The translations under genes and the position numbers were made by a program. From positions 62,001 through 126,000 of the forward strand of contig NZ_CAJGZM010000005.1 of NCBI RefSeq assembly GCF_904846175.1: 64,000 bases of DNA, given 5' to 3'. The DNA is from Psychrobacter immobilis. Lineage in GTDB: Bacteria > Pseudomonadota > Gammaproteobacteria > Pseudomonadales > Moraxellaceae. The notes beneath the pieces are model-generated. The model saw nothing but the letters and a program-made list of their open reading frames with translations. It was not told the origin of the DNA and did no database searches. Shown here one piece after another: positions 27,579 to 36,515 of the stretch (position 1 is its first letter; each line of letters starts with the position of its first letter).

Positions 27579-28193
27579 GGCGCAGGTCGTGAAGAGCGTT
27601 AAAACATAGTCTACATGCTGTTCAATAAACTCATCGGAAAAAGGGTCTTTCCCAGATAATCTTGCAAATTGAGGGGCAAAGGTATAAATAGATGTGGCTG
27701 CCCCCAGCAATAAGTAGCGAATATGCATACTGTCTCCTTGAGGAGCCAATCCTAGTTTTTGTGCTCTTCGAATAATATCCAGCTCTTCATCATAAATAGT
27801 GCGTAAATAGTTTTCGACAAACCAGTCAAGTCTTTCCGAATCTCCTTGATTAGCCTGTATCAAAAAATGATGAATATCGGGGTAGTTGGCACAAAACTTT
27901 ATAAAATCTTTTAACAGCACTTTCACTAAAGTACGAGCTTCAGCATCTTGCATGTTTCTGCGCTTCTCAAAATTGTGTTCACTGTAAATCTCAAAACATA
28001 ATTTTGCCGTGGCTTTCCACAACGCTTCTTTGGAACCAAAATGATGGCTAATCAAGGTATGGTTCACCTCTGCTTTTTTAGCAATGGCGCGCGTTGAAAC
28101 ACCATCAAAACCTGTTGAAGCAAACTCGGTAAGGGCTGCTAATAATATCTTATTTTTAGTTTGTAATGAGCGCTCTTGCTCTGCACGTTTCAC
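27567..28193 (-). CDS. TetR/AcrR family regulator
   Basis: The N-terminal HTH (ILLAALTEFASTGFDGVSTRAIAKKAEVNHTLISHHFGS region, residues about 15-55) is classic TetR. The C-terminal ligand domain ends LTLFTTCAKKL. The 208-aa length is typical. The start is GTG 28193 with AAGGGAAG upstream. It may repress the hdeD-ohyA genes downstream in response to fatty acids; this is inferred from position. Confidence 0.88.
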   Translation of the reverse strand: MKRAEQERSLQTKNKILLAALTEFASTGFDGVSTRAIAKKAEVNHTLISHHFGSKEALWKATAKLCFEIYSEHNFEKRRNMQDAEARTLVKVLLKDFIKFCANYPDIHHFLIQANQGDSERLDWFVENYLRTIYDEELDIIRRAQKLGLAPQGDSMHIRYLLLGAATSIYTFAPQFARLSGKDPFSDEFIEQHVDYVLTLFTTCAKKL

Positions 28194-28622
28194 AGGCTTC
28201 CCTTATTTATGTTAAGCTTCTTAATCCTTATATTAACCAACTGTTCAATTATCAAATGTTAAGTTATATTATCTTTTTGTTTTATTGTGTAATTATTATA
28301 TGTAGTAGTAAGCGCACGGCAGTAGATTTGGTTTGCCAAGCATTAATTTAAAGGTTCGATGTTCAAGCGGTACAACTGTTTCGATAATATCCCTATAGAG
28401 AGCTTTTAGGTACGTTGAAGAATGATTTAGCGTATAGCAAGGCTATAAAAGAATTTCATGCCATTATCAATATTACTAAATATATTGAGCTTGAACACAG
28501 CTAGATTAAGATTCAAAAAGGTTTGGTCTATAAAATGCCAAGACAAATGTAGTTTGATCATTATCATCAGGCTGAGTAAATAAAACTTCTTAAGTTAATG
28601 TCTGCGGGATTGACAGCATAGG

Positions 28623-28934
28623 TCAGCAATATTATTACCGCATGTATGCCGTTATAATTTGATCGCCAATGTACAAAAATTTGCTGATATCGCAGAATTT
28701 CTCGGAGAAAATACAGTAGATTGTTCAGCGATAGAAGCGGCTGAAAAAGCCATTAATGCCTTGTTTAGACTTTCTGCCGATGTCGCCATCCCTGGCCATC
28801 TCAGCGAATTAGGAGTCAAAGAGCAAGACTTTGAACTCATGGCAGATAATGCATTAAAAGATGGTAATGCCTTTAGTAATCCACGCAAGGGAACAAAAGA
28901 AGATATCGTATTAATTTTTAAAGATGCATATTGA
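28623..28934 (+). pseudogene. C-terminal remnant of an iron-containing alcohol dehydrogenase
   Basis: The frame reads AILLPHVCRYNLIANVQKFA then DIAEFLGENT, VAIPGHLSELGVKEQDFELM and ends KDGNAFSNPRKGTKED. This is the conserved C-terminal part of group III Fe-alcohol dehydrogenases. Everything before the ILLPHV motif is absent: upstream in-frame stops begin within a few codons, and the nucleotide-binding half is not found. The surrounding gaps (28194-28622, 28935-29365) show no other gene. Confidence 0.8.
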
Positions 28935-29396
28935 TGATGTAGCAATAAATACTGTTGATATTTACTATTGGCAGTTTAAAGAATAACGAGAAAATAGATG
29001 AAGCTATCCTAGGTAATAAAAATTATTGAGGATAGCAATTCCTAATCTAATGCGGTTATCAAAATTAATCAAGAGAACAATGCTGAGTACGAGTATCGAT
29101 GCCTATGTGGCGTACTAAACACGAATAGAAAATGCATAGTAAGTACATTACAAAGCACATTGCGTAATATTTCATAAAATTAAACAATTAACATCTTTAG
29201 CTTACAGCCAAATATTCGAGTCCTAACTAGAAAGTTGAATGTTCGCTAAGTACATTAAAACTACCTTATCCACTCAAACCATTGGTGCTACTAGCCTAAA
29301 TATCTAAGGGTCCATTTTAAATAAGGATTAGTGGTCACGAAGGGTAGTATTTTCTAAAATATATCGAGACCATCCCAGATTCTGTGTAACTGCCCT

Positions 29397-30678
29397 TTAG
29401 ATTAAATGCTTACTGATACGGTCATCAAACATAATCATAAAACGATTCAGAGCAGACGTCCAGTTACGGATTGGCATCGACCACCTTGACGACGCCTGCT
29501 GAGTTGCTAGGTAGACTACCTTGAATGCTGCCTGATCAGACGGGAACACCTTACGTTTATTCACCGCTGTCCGAATGACGCTGTTTAGCGATTCTATCGC
29601 ATTAGTAGTATAAATCACTTTTCTGATGTCTTTCGGATACTCAAAGAACACCGTTAAGCCCTCCCAGTTATTACGCCAAGACTTGACCACGTGCGGGTAC
29701 TCTGTGCCCCAAGTCTCATCAAAGTGCTCGAGATTGGCCTCTGCTATCTCAAGCGTATCAGCGCCGTAGATGGCTTTTAAATCAGCCGCTATTGCCTTTT
29801 TATCCGTCCACGGCACAAACTTCATTGAATAGCGTACCATGTGTACGATACACAGCTGAACCTTGGCTTTGGGATAAACGGTATTGATGGCATCAGGGAA
29901 GCCCTTTAGACCGTCAACACAAGCAATGAGGATATCTTGTACCCCGCGGTTTTGTAATTCAGTGAGAACACCTAGCCAGAACTTAGCGCCTTCATTCTCT
30001 GATAGCCACATGCCAAGCAGCTCTTTTTTACCATCAAGTCCCACGCCTAGCGCCAGATAGATCGCCTTGTTGATGATCTGCTTGTCTTGGCGTACCTTAA
30101 CGACGATGCAGTCCAAATAGACGATAGGATAAACACTGCTCAGCGGCCGGTTCTGCCAAACGGTGATGTCCTCTAATATGTTATCGGTGACTCTTGAGAC
30201 AAGAGAGCTTGAGATGTCGACGTCATAGAGCTCTTTGATGCTCTCTACAATCTCGGTAGTGGTTTGACCCTTGGCGTATGAGCGAGGATCAGCAAGTGTC
30301 TGGGAGACACTTGCCCGAAGCGCAAGACGTAAGGCTATGCCTGTAGTGAAATATGATTTTATCATCAAGGCCACTAATACGGGTTTGATGCTTACGCACT
30401 AACGCAGGTTCAAAGTCACCATCACGGTCTCTTGGGGTGGATATCTCAAGCTCGCCTGTGTCACTGCGGACGGTCTTTTTAGTGTGCCCATTGCGCTTGT
30501 TAGGCTTGTCTGCTTTCTCATGCTTGGGGTAGCCGAGATGGTCTTCCATCTCAGCCTCTAAGGCAGTATCGATAAACGACTGCATGAGCTGCTTCTGAAA
30601 GTCTTTGATGTCATCGAAGCTGTTCATGCTACCAGCCATTTGCTCGGCCAGTTTTTTAATGTCAGATTGAGTAGTCAT
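29397..30678 (-). pseudogene. IS256-family (Mutator-type) transposase, interrupted
   Basis: The N-terminal part (MTTQSDIKKLAEQMAG... SRDRDGDFEP-type) runs to GLDDKII. The rest (YAKGQTTTEIVESIKELYDV to the end) is in another frame, with the DDE residues in VYLDCIVVKVR, IACVDGLKGFPDAI and TTNAIESLNSVIR. Between them lie about 67 extra bases holding a perfect 10-bp hairpin. Without the insert the frames would join into one normal transposase of about 400 residues. As it stands the protein is broken. Confidence 0.88.
30279..30346. repeat. Palindromic insert inside the IS256 transposase
   Basis: GCAAGTGTCT and AGACACTTGC mirror each other around GGG (30292-30314), inside about 67 bases that have no place in the transposase frame. 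It looks like a REP- or MITE-like unit that jumped into the IS gene. The exact ends are uncertain by a few bases. Confidence 0.6.
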
Positions 30679-30736
30679 TGCTTATTCTCCTGTTAGTGGA
30701 TTATAAGCAGTTACACACTTTTTAGGAAAGGCTCTC

Positions 30737-30920
30737 AAACTCAAAAGGCGATACATAGCCCAATGCACTGTGTATACGCTTTTTATTGAACCGATCTACC
30801 CAATTCAATGTCGCAAGTTGTACATTCGCTAAACCTTGCAAATCTGCTTTCAAATATTCAATCACCTCTGTTTTGTATAACCTATGCCCTGTTACAGCCA
30901 AAGCATTATCAAGGCCTAGT
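30737..30920 (-). pseudogene. C-terminal fragment of an IS3-family OrfB
   Basis: The - strand encodes LYKTEVIEYLKADLQGLANV, QLATLNWVDRFNKKRIHSAL and GYVSPFEFE, the end of an IS3-type transposase. It is cut on the left by the IS256-type element. Its right end merges into the stop of the LysR gene. It is the same family as 23795-24139. Confidence 0.8.
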
Positions 30921-31810
30921 TATATATTTTTTCTTATGTTATCAAGCCAAGCTTGCATACTTGGTGTAAGCAAGCGATGACGGCGCCAAGCCATGACAAG
31001 CTCCCATTTTAACTGAGGTTGGGTTAGTGGCAAGCAGACTAATCCTGTTAAATCCAACTTTTGAGTATAATATTGAGGCAAAAGAGTCACGCCCATATCC
31101 TGTTTTACCATGTCAAGAAGCAAGTGCCACTGATTGGTTTGGCAAATAATATTAGGTTCAAAACCTAGTGATTGACAGTTTTCTATAATCATCGGAGTAA
31201 ATGATGAATTGGAGGTAAATAAAATTAGGGGGGCATTTGATAGTGACTTAAGTGTTACCTTGGTTTTTTGCTTACCCATACGGTTTTTATTTGCTACGAC
31301 CACCACTGGATAGCAACATATCGACAAGTAGTCAAAATCATCGTCAATCGGCTTCATCAATGTTGCCACATCAAGTTGCCCCTCTAGAAGGGCCTGCTTA
31401 AGTGACTCAGCACCATCTTCGATAAGTGAAGTTTCTATACTAGGATGCATTTGGTAAAAGTTAAAAATAGCTTTGCTTAGTATTTCACTGCCTAACGGTG
31501 AAATACCCAAACGCAATTTACCACCTATTAATTGCTGATAATCTACTACTGTTTGTTCAAGATTATCTGCCTTTTGTAAGATATCAACTGCTTGAATATA
31601 GAGGTGTTCGCCAATTTCCGTTAAATTAACTAGCCGCTTTTTTCTATGAGTCAAAGGCTTATCAAACAGAGCTACGCCTAAATATTCTTCAAGATTACTG
31701 ATAGATTTGGTAACGGTGGGTTGGGTTAAATTGAGTTGAATACTGGCTTGAAGAAACCCACCTGTTTTTACAACTGTCACAAAGCAGCGTAATTGTTTCA
31801 AAGTTATCAT
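30920..31810 (-). CDS. LysR-family regulator, probable CidR-like
   Basis: The N-terminal HTH (LKQLRCFVTVVKTGGFLQAS... LTQPTVTKSISNLEEYLG) and the substrate-binding half are complete at 296 aa. It is divergent from an lrgA/cidA-lrgB/cidB pair 136 bases away, the classic arrangement of CidR, which activates cidAB under overflow-metabolism or acid stress. The effector here is unknown. The stop touches the IS3 remnant. Confidence 0.88.
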   Translation of the reverse strand: MITLKQLRCFVTVVKTGGFLQASIQLNLTQPTVTKSISNLEEYLGVALFDKPLTHRKKRLVNLTEIGEHLYIQAVDILQKADNLEQTVVDYQQLIGGKLRLGISPLGSEILSKAIFNFYQMHPSIETSLIEDGAESLKQALLEGQLDVATLMKPIDDDFDYLSICCYPVVVVANKNRMGKQKTKVTLKSLSNAPLILFTSNSSFTPMIIENCQSLGFEPNIICQTNQWHLLLDMVKQDMGVTLLPQYYTQKLDLTGLVCLPLTQPQLKWELVMAWRRHRLLTPSMQAWLDNIRKNI

Positions 31811-31945
31811 GAATAATAAACCATGGTTAGGAAGGATAATGAAATTTATTATAGAAATTGGGAATAAAAATAAAAATATAATTCATAATTTATGACTATG
31901 GTATTTTTATAATAAGTAGTCTCTAATCAACAAACAACAATTATT

Positions 31946-32437
31946 ATGCGTAATCCTAATATTCGCTTATCCCTATCTTTTGTAGATAAAAAAAAACTTA
32001 CACTTCAAAAGTTCTATCGCCAATCATGGCTTCATGTCCTTATGCAATGCGCTATTATCGCAGCTGTCTGGTATTGTGCTGAGATATTGGTTGAATTATT
32101 GCATTTACCCGTATCCTCAGGCGTCTTAGGAATGTTTTTAATGCTGATATTATTAATGAGTGGTGCTATTAAGGTTAACTGGGTCAGACTGGGTGCAAAA
32201 TTTGTTTTGGGTGAATTAGTATTAATGTTTATCCCGCTTATGATGTCAATACTTCAATATAAGGCGCTGTTTGTCAGTAAAGGATGGCAATTAATGCTGA
32301 CAATTATCTTGAGTACCGCGATGGTGATGTTAAGCTCAGCATTAACCTTTATCATGGGGCGCCGTTTGCAACGTAGATTGTATCGTCATCAGATTCATAA
32401 AGCCCAATTAAACCTAAAAAATGATAATAATGCGTGA
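31946..32437 (+). CDS. lrgA: CidA/LrgA family holin-like protein
   Basis: Four membrane spans and the CidA/LrgA pattern (LHLPVSSGVLGMFLMLILL, GAKFVLGELVLMFIPLMM). The family influences murein hydrolase export and cell lysis, or metabolite export. It starts at ATG 31946 without a clear ribosome site; the first 30 residues are polar and the next in-frame Met (MQCAIIAAVW) could be the true start. It is followed by its usual partner 9 bases later. Confidence 0.85.
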   Translation: MRNPNIRLSLSFVDKKKLTLQKFYRQSWLHVLMQCAIIAAVWYCAEILVELLHLPVSSGVLGMFLMLILLMSGAIKVNWVRLGAKFVLGELVLMFIPLMMSILQYKALFVSKGWQLMLTIILSTAMVMLSSALTFIMGRRLQRRLYRHQIHKAQLNLKNDNNA

Positions 32438-32446
32438 GGATTTGCG

Positions 32447-33145
32447 ATGAATACTTGGTCAATCCTTTGTCTCATTTGGACATTAGCTGCCTATTATATG
32501 GCTAGAGTAGTCTATGTGCGCTATCGAAAATCTTGGCTAAACCCTGCTATCACGGTTCCAGTAGTAACGCTTTCATTAATGATTATTTTTAATATCTCTT
32601 ATGATACTTATTGGAAGGATACAGCTTGGATTGTGCAGCTACTTGCCCCCGCAACGGTTGCGTTTGCTATACCTATTTATGAGTATCGTCGTTTAATACG
32701 TCAACATGCTTTGGCTTTGACCGCTTCCATAACTGTCGGGATGGTGGTGGGGGTCTTAAGCATATATATATTCGCTGGTTTGTTTCATTTTGATAAGACC
32801 TTGACCTATAGCTTGATGGCCCGTTCAATATCGACACCATTTGCGTTAGACTTATCTGAAAAAATTCACGGATCTTCCTCTTTAGTCTCATTGTTTACTT
32901 TGATTACAGGGATGGTGGGAATGATTTTAGGGGATATGATCTTGACTTTTTTTCGTATTCGCTCCCATCTTGCAAATGGAATCGCATTTGGTAATGCATC
33001 ACACGGTTTTGGTACAGCCCGGGCAAGTCAGCGCAATGAGGATGAGGGCGTTATAGCAAGTTTAACAATGATTTTAGCGGGATTGTTTATGGTATTCTTA
33101 GGTCCTTCATTAATACATGGCGTAATGTTATTCGGGCAAGTTTAA
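32447..33145 (+). CDS. lrgB: CidB/LrgB family membrane protein
   Basis: A 232-aa protein with about seven spans and the LrgB signature (LMARSISTPFALDLSEKIHG, GNASHGFGTARASQRNE). It works with the LrgA/CidA partner just upstream, with AGGA before its ATG. The pair is probably controlled by the divergent LysR gene. Confidence 0.92.
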   Translation: MNTWSILCLIWTLAAYYMARVVYVRYRKSWLNPAITVPVVTLSLMIIFNISYDTYWKDTAWIVQLLAPATVAFAIPIYEYRRLIRQHALALTASITVGMVVGVLSIYIFAGLFHFDKTLTYSLMARSISTPFALDLSEKIHGSSSLVSLFTLITGMVGMILGDMILTFFRIRSHLANGIAFGNASHGFGTARASQRNEDEGVIASLTMILAGLFMVFLGPSLIHGVMLFGQV

Positions 33146-33221
33146 GCAAATATATATAGAGACCCTAATCTATATTAAGAATAGATATGATAACAGCCAT
33201 TATCACTAACAGATAAACAAT

Positions 33222-33248
33222 AAAAAAACGTATAAATTTCCGTTTTTA
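33222..33248 (+). terminator. Possible terminator after lrgB
   Basis: AAAAACG and CGTTTTT pair across a 10-base loop with A and T runs, 76 bases after the lrgB stop. The stem is short. The rest of 33146-33469 shows nothing. Confidence 0.45.
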
Positions 33249-33469
33249 TTCTAAAGTTAATTCGACTTTAACTAAATGTAATGAGCTTTATTTCTTTTAA
33301 ACTTCAACCTATTAACTTATATTATTTGAATATCAGATAAAATGAATGACTATTTTTTGAGGATACGAGTGTTTATGAGTTATTGAATCGGGATTTTCTA
33401 AATCATCATTTTAAACCCCTTAACAAATCATTATTTTTCTTGTAACAACAAATAAGATAGAGGATTTCT

Positions 33470-34360
33470 TTACTCACACTGAGATTCTAACCATTTACAT
33501 AGTTTAATAATATCATCCTTATTTTTCTTTAATTCCTTGTAAACGAAGTAAAATTTATCCCCTGTTAGTAGTTCATGCATTGGGATTTTAACGATATTTT
33601 GTTTATAGGCGTCATCCTGCATCATATAATTATTGGTAAGAGTAATGCCCAGATTGTACCTTGCGGCTTCTATCGCTAGTAGCACATGACTAAAATGATT
33701 TATCTTTATATCGCTTGGCAATTCAAATCCGCCTGCCTTACACCACCGCAGCCAATCCTCTGCTGTATTCACGCTTGTATCTGCATATCTCACAGACAAT
33801 ATTGGATGCCGCCACAATGCGTCAGGAAGGGGTTTATCTCTTATTTTCTCCCAAAGCTTTTGACCACAAACAGGATATAAAGTTTCAGTAAATAAAAACT
33901 TACTGATGAAAGCATGTGGAGGAGGATCGACGGTGATATAACAATCGGCCCTTTGCTCATTATAATCAGAGGGATGATTAACCATATCTAAAGTAAGTTC
34001 TATTTCTGGATACTGTCTATAGAAGTCTTCTAGTCGAGGAATCAACCAATTCACTGCGACTGAACTGTACAGAGCTAAGCGTATATGCCCAGGTTTTCCA
34101 TGTTTAATAATCTGACTACTATCTGAAAGTAGACCCAATGCGCCACTCACATCTGTGAAATAACGCTCACCAACCTCTGTCAACGAAAAGGTCCGGCCTT
34201 GCCTGTAAAACATTGCTTCCCCAAGATACTCTTCAAGGATGCGTATTTGGTGACTCACGGCACTTTGTGTCACATTGAGGCTTTCTGCTGCTTTTGAAAA
34301 GCTGTTAAGTCGTGCAACGGATTCGAAGCATTGTATGGCACGCAATGGGGGCAAATCCAT
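33470..34360 (-). CDS. LysR-family regulator (GcvA-like)
   Basis: The N-terminus (LPPLRAIQCFESVARLNSFS... LNVTQSAVSHQIRILEEYLG) is of the GcvA/AmpR-type LysR class. The 296-aa length is normal. It is divergent from an EamA-type transporter 147 bases away, so it probably controls that exporter. The gap between them has T-N11-A-type AT-rich sequence but no single clear box that I trust. Confidence 0.88.
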   Translation of the reverse strand: MDLPPLRAIQCFESVARLNSFSKAAESLNVTQSAVSHQIRILEEYLGEAMFYRQGRTFSLTEVGERYFTDVSGALGLLSDSSQIIKHGKPGHIRLALYSSVAVNWLIPRLEDFYRQYPEIELTLDMVNHPSDYNEQRADCYITVDPPPHAFISKFLFTETLYPVCGQKLWEKIRDKPLPDALWRHPILSVRYADTSVNTAEDWLRWCKAGGFELPSDIKINHFSHVLLAIEAARYNLGITLTNNYMMQDDAYKQNIVKIPMHELLTGDKFYFVYKELKKNKDDIIKLCKWLESQCE

Positions 34361-34507
34361 TATTACCTCAGCTAATACTAAGTATGGTTTATATCATTAT
34401 ACATCATAGCGTTACTTGCATATACTGCCTGACAGATCGTTAAATCAGCATGAACCCATTGGGGTTTTAACAGTTTCTGAATTTAGAGTAGGGCGAGGAG
34501 GCTAAGA

Positions 34508-35371
34508 ATGCCAAAGATGAGTGTTGCATTTGCCATGACGCTATTGGTACTAGGAAATATCATTGCGGTCTTCTCAGACGCCTTGATAAAGGCCTTGCCC
34601 TCTGAGACGGCGGTATATCAATTTATCCTGTTTCGTCAATGCACAGCGGTTTTAATGCTGTTGCCGTTTTGCTTAATTAATAAAAAGAACAAGTTATTCA
34701 GTAATATAAAATGGCACTTTGTTCGTAGTCACGTGTGGTTATTGGGTGTGATATTCATGGTACTGTCTCTTCAAGCACTGCCTCTTGCGACTGCGAATGC
34801 TATTTTTTATGCCGCCCCTTTATTTGTATTACCACTGGGTTTTTTATTTTATAAAGACAGATTAAACTTTCCGACTATCGCAGCCTCTATATTAGGTTTT
34901 GCTGGTATCCTCGTTATCGTACAACCGAAACAGATCAATTTAGGGGCGGTGTTTGCCCTTATAGTGGCGGTAACCATGGCGCTAAACAATCTGTTAGTTC
35001 GTAAACTTCCACAACATCATACTGTCTATCAAACTCTACTTTTGACCAATTTATTAGGAATCCCATTTGCGCTTGGTTTGGCTATTTGGGAAGGACAGCC
35101 ATTTGATTGGCGCTCATTGATTACGGCCGCCAGTTCAAATGTATTTATTTTGATTTATGCGGGTATATGCGTACAGGTGTACCGACACATTGAAGCATAC
35201 AAAGTCTCTAGTGCGGAATACTCAGGTTTACTAGGGGCGGTGGTGGTTGGAATCATATGGTTTAACGAAGTACCAAATATGACTTTGTTAATAGGTTCTG
35301 CGCTGATTATCCTACCTTTGATATGGCTAGCTACTCTCGAATCTATGAGGCTTAGACAAAAAACTGGGTAG
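34508..35371 (+). CDS. EamA/DMT-superfamily transporter
   Basis: Ten hydrophobic segments in two EamA repeats over 287 aa; the first repeat ends ILGFAGILVIVQPK and the second ends SALIILPLIWLATLE. Such transporters export or import amino acids, purines or other small metabolites; the substrate cannot be told. GGCGAGGAGG lies before the ATG. Control by the divergent LysR is likely. Confidence 0.88.
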   Translation: MPKMSVAFAMTLLVLGNIIAVFSDALIKALPSETAVYQFILFRQCTAVLMLLPFCLINKKNKLFSNIKWHFVRSHVWLLGVIFMVLSLQALPLATANAIFYAAPLFVLPLGFLFYKDRLNFPTIAASILGFAGILVIVQPKQINLGAVFALIVAVTMALNNLLVRKLPQHHTVYQTLLLTNLLGIPFALGLAIWEGQPFDWRSLITAASSNVFILIYAGICVQVYRHIEAYKVSSAEYSGLLGAVVVGIIWFNEVPNMTLLIGSALIILPLIWLATLESMRLRQKTG

Positions 35372-35624
35372 GATAATAGCTTTTAAAACCTAATCAAGCT
35401 GATGTGCCATAAATAATAAGAAATAATAAAAGTTATGAATCAGACTAAAATGTTATTTAACGTTTACATCGGTTCATGCTTGACGAAACTGTAGATTACT
35501 TGTTAGACACTATAATAAGTCGGTTGCATGATTAAAAACTTCCAAGTTGGTTCTTATGTATCTAATAGTATCGTGTCTATAAAAAAGACAAACTGTTATT
35601 TAAAATACCTCAACTATTCAGCTG

Positions 35625-36215
35625 TTAGCCCTGCTTTAACACCCGATAGACCGTAGCCACCCCAACACCAACCGCCTTAGCAATCTCCTCTTTCGTCATA
35701 TTGTTTTGACTGGCTAATTCTTTAATACGATTGTGTTTCGTTGTATTAGGCTTCTTACCAGTGGGCTTATAACCACTGTTCGCCAACCCCTGCTTAATAC
35801 GCTCTCTACGCTTATCGTTATCAAGCTTTGCCATCGTTGCTAATAAGTCGATCAGCATATGGTTAATCACTGTTAGGATCTCACCTGTCATGCCTTTACT
35901 TACCGTATGCGTAGTTGGTAGATCAGCCACCACCAATCGCAAACCCTTGTCTTTGATGCGCTGCTTTAGAATTGCAAAATCATCTTGAGATAGCCTGCTT
36001 AATCTGTCCACGCTTTCAACCAGCAGAATATCGCCTTGATCAGCGTCCTTTAATAGCTTAGCTAATACTGGCCTATCGAGCTTTGTACCACTGAAATGCT
36101 CAACGTACTCAACAAGGTTATCGTTATAGCTTTGGCTAAAGCTAATCAAGTCAGACAAGGCTCTCTTAGCGTCTTGATCCTTAGTGCTGGCTCTCACATA
36201 AATACGAACGGTCAT
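35625..36215 (-). CDS. Serine recombinase (resolvase/invertase family)
   Basis: The catalytic domain has the nucleophile Ser in RIYVRASTKDQDAKRAL and the later conserved VESVDRLSRLSQDD. The dimerisation helix is near residues 105-135, and the C-terminal HTH (MTKEEIAKAVGVGVATVYRVLK) binds the site. At 196 aa it is the small resolvase/invertase type. Short dyads upstream (36267-36362) may be its target site. It could belong to the thyA element or to an unrelated plasmid or transposon remnant. Confidence 0.9.
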   Translation of the reverse strand: MTVRIYVRASTKDQDAKRALSDLISFSQSYNDNLVEYVEHFSGTKLDRPVLAKLLKDADQGDILLVESVDRLSRLSQDDFAILKQRIKDKGLRLVVADLPTTHTVSKGMTGEILTVINHMLIDLLATMAKLDNDKRRERIKQGLANSGYKPTGKKPNTTKHNRIKELASQNNMTKEEIAKAVGVGVATVYRVLKQG

Positions 36216-36266
36216 AACGCCACCTATATTATTTAGACTTATAAATTAATGTCCATTGATAATATC

Positions 36267-36362
36267 ATGATATTAATATCATTTAATAATAGAAATAAGT
36301 CTAATGATAGATAGAGTATCGTTTAGAGGTTTTATTTTTTAGGTATAGTCTATTGATAGACT
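36267..36362. promoter_or_regulatory. Cluster of dyads upstream of the serine recombinase (res-like)
   Basis: A perfect 16-bp palindrome ATGATATTAATATCAT (36267-36282), an imperfect dyad AAGTCTAATGATAGATA (36297-36313), and AGTCTATTGATAGACT (36347-36362). The last two share the AGTCTA-TGATAGA plan, as subsites of a resolution site often do. Inference from symmetry. Confidence 0.4.
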
Positions 36363-36432
36363 TTTAAGCCAATGAGTCTTTACGAACAGGTTTGTACATT
36401 CATGCCTTTAAACTTTATAATGCTCAATAAAA

Positions 36433-36484
36433 TCATGAGGTAAAATGTGTTGTGATCACGGGCCAATAAGAAATTACCTCATGA
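36433..36484 (+). promoter_or_regulatory. Leader hairpin before the element-borne thymidylate synthase
   Basis: TCATGAGGTAA (36433-36443) and TTACCTCATGA (36474-36484) pair perfectly over 11 bp with a 30-base loop, ending 31 bases before the ATG at 36516. Its place suits an RNA leader or protein-binding control site of this gene. Confidence 0.5.
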
Positions 36485-36515
36485 GAAAAGTATACAGTCC
36501 AATTAAGGTTATTGA

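Larger units (their letters stand above)
29366..30736 (-). mobile_element. IS256-family insertion sequence, inactivated
   Basis: The outer bounds are set by imperfect inverted repeats that share GAGA at the tips and TGTGTAACTGC inside (29366-29397 and 30705-30736). The transposase inside is split by an extra palindromic insert. No 8-bp target duplication is seen across the ends, so a flank was probably lost or rearranged. Its right end abuts an IS3 transposase remnant. Confidence 0.75.

Noticed and set aside
28380..28560. Weak open stretches before the Fe-alcohol-dehydrogenase remnant
   Set aside because: Broken frames with no recognisable motif.
28652..28945. Open frame on the - strand over the Fe-alcohol dehydrogenase remnant
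   Set aside because: It is the shadow of a well-matched + strand fragment.
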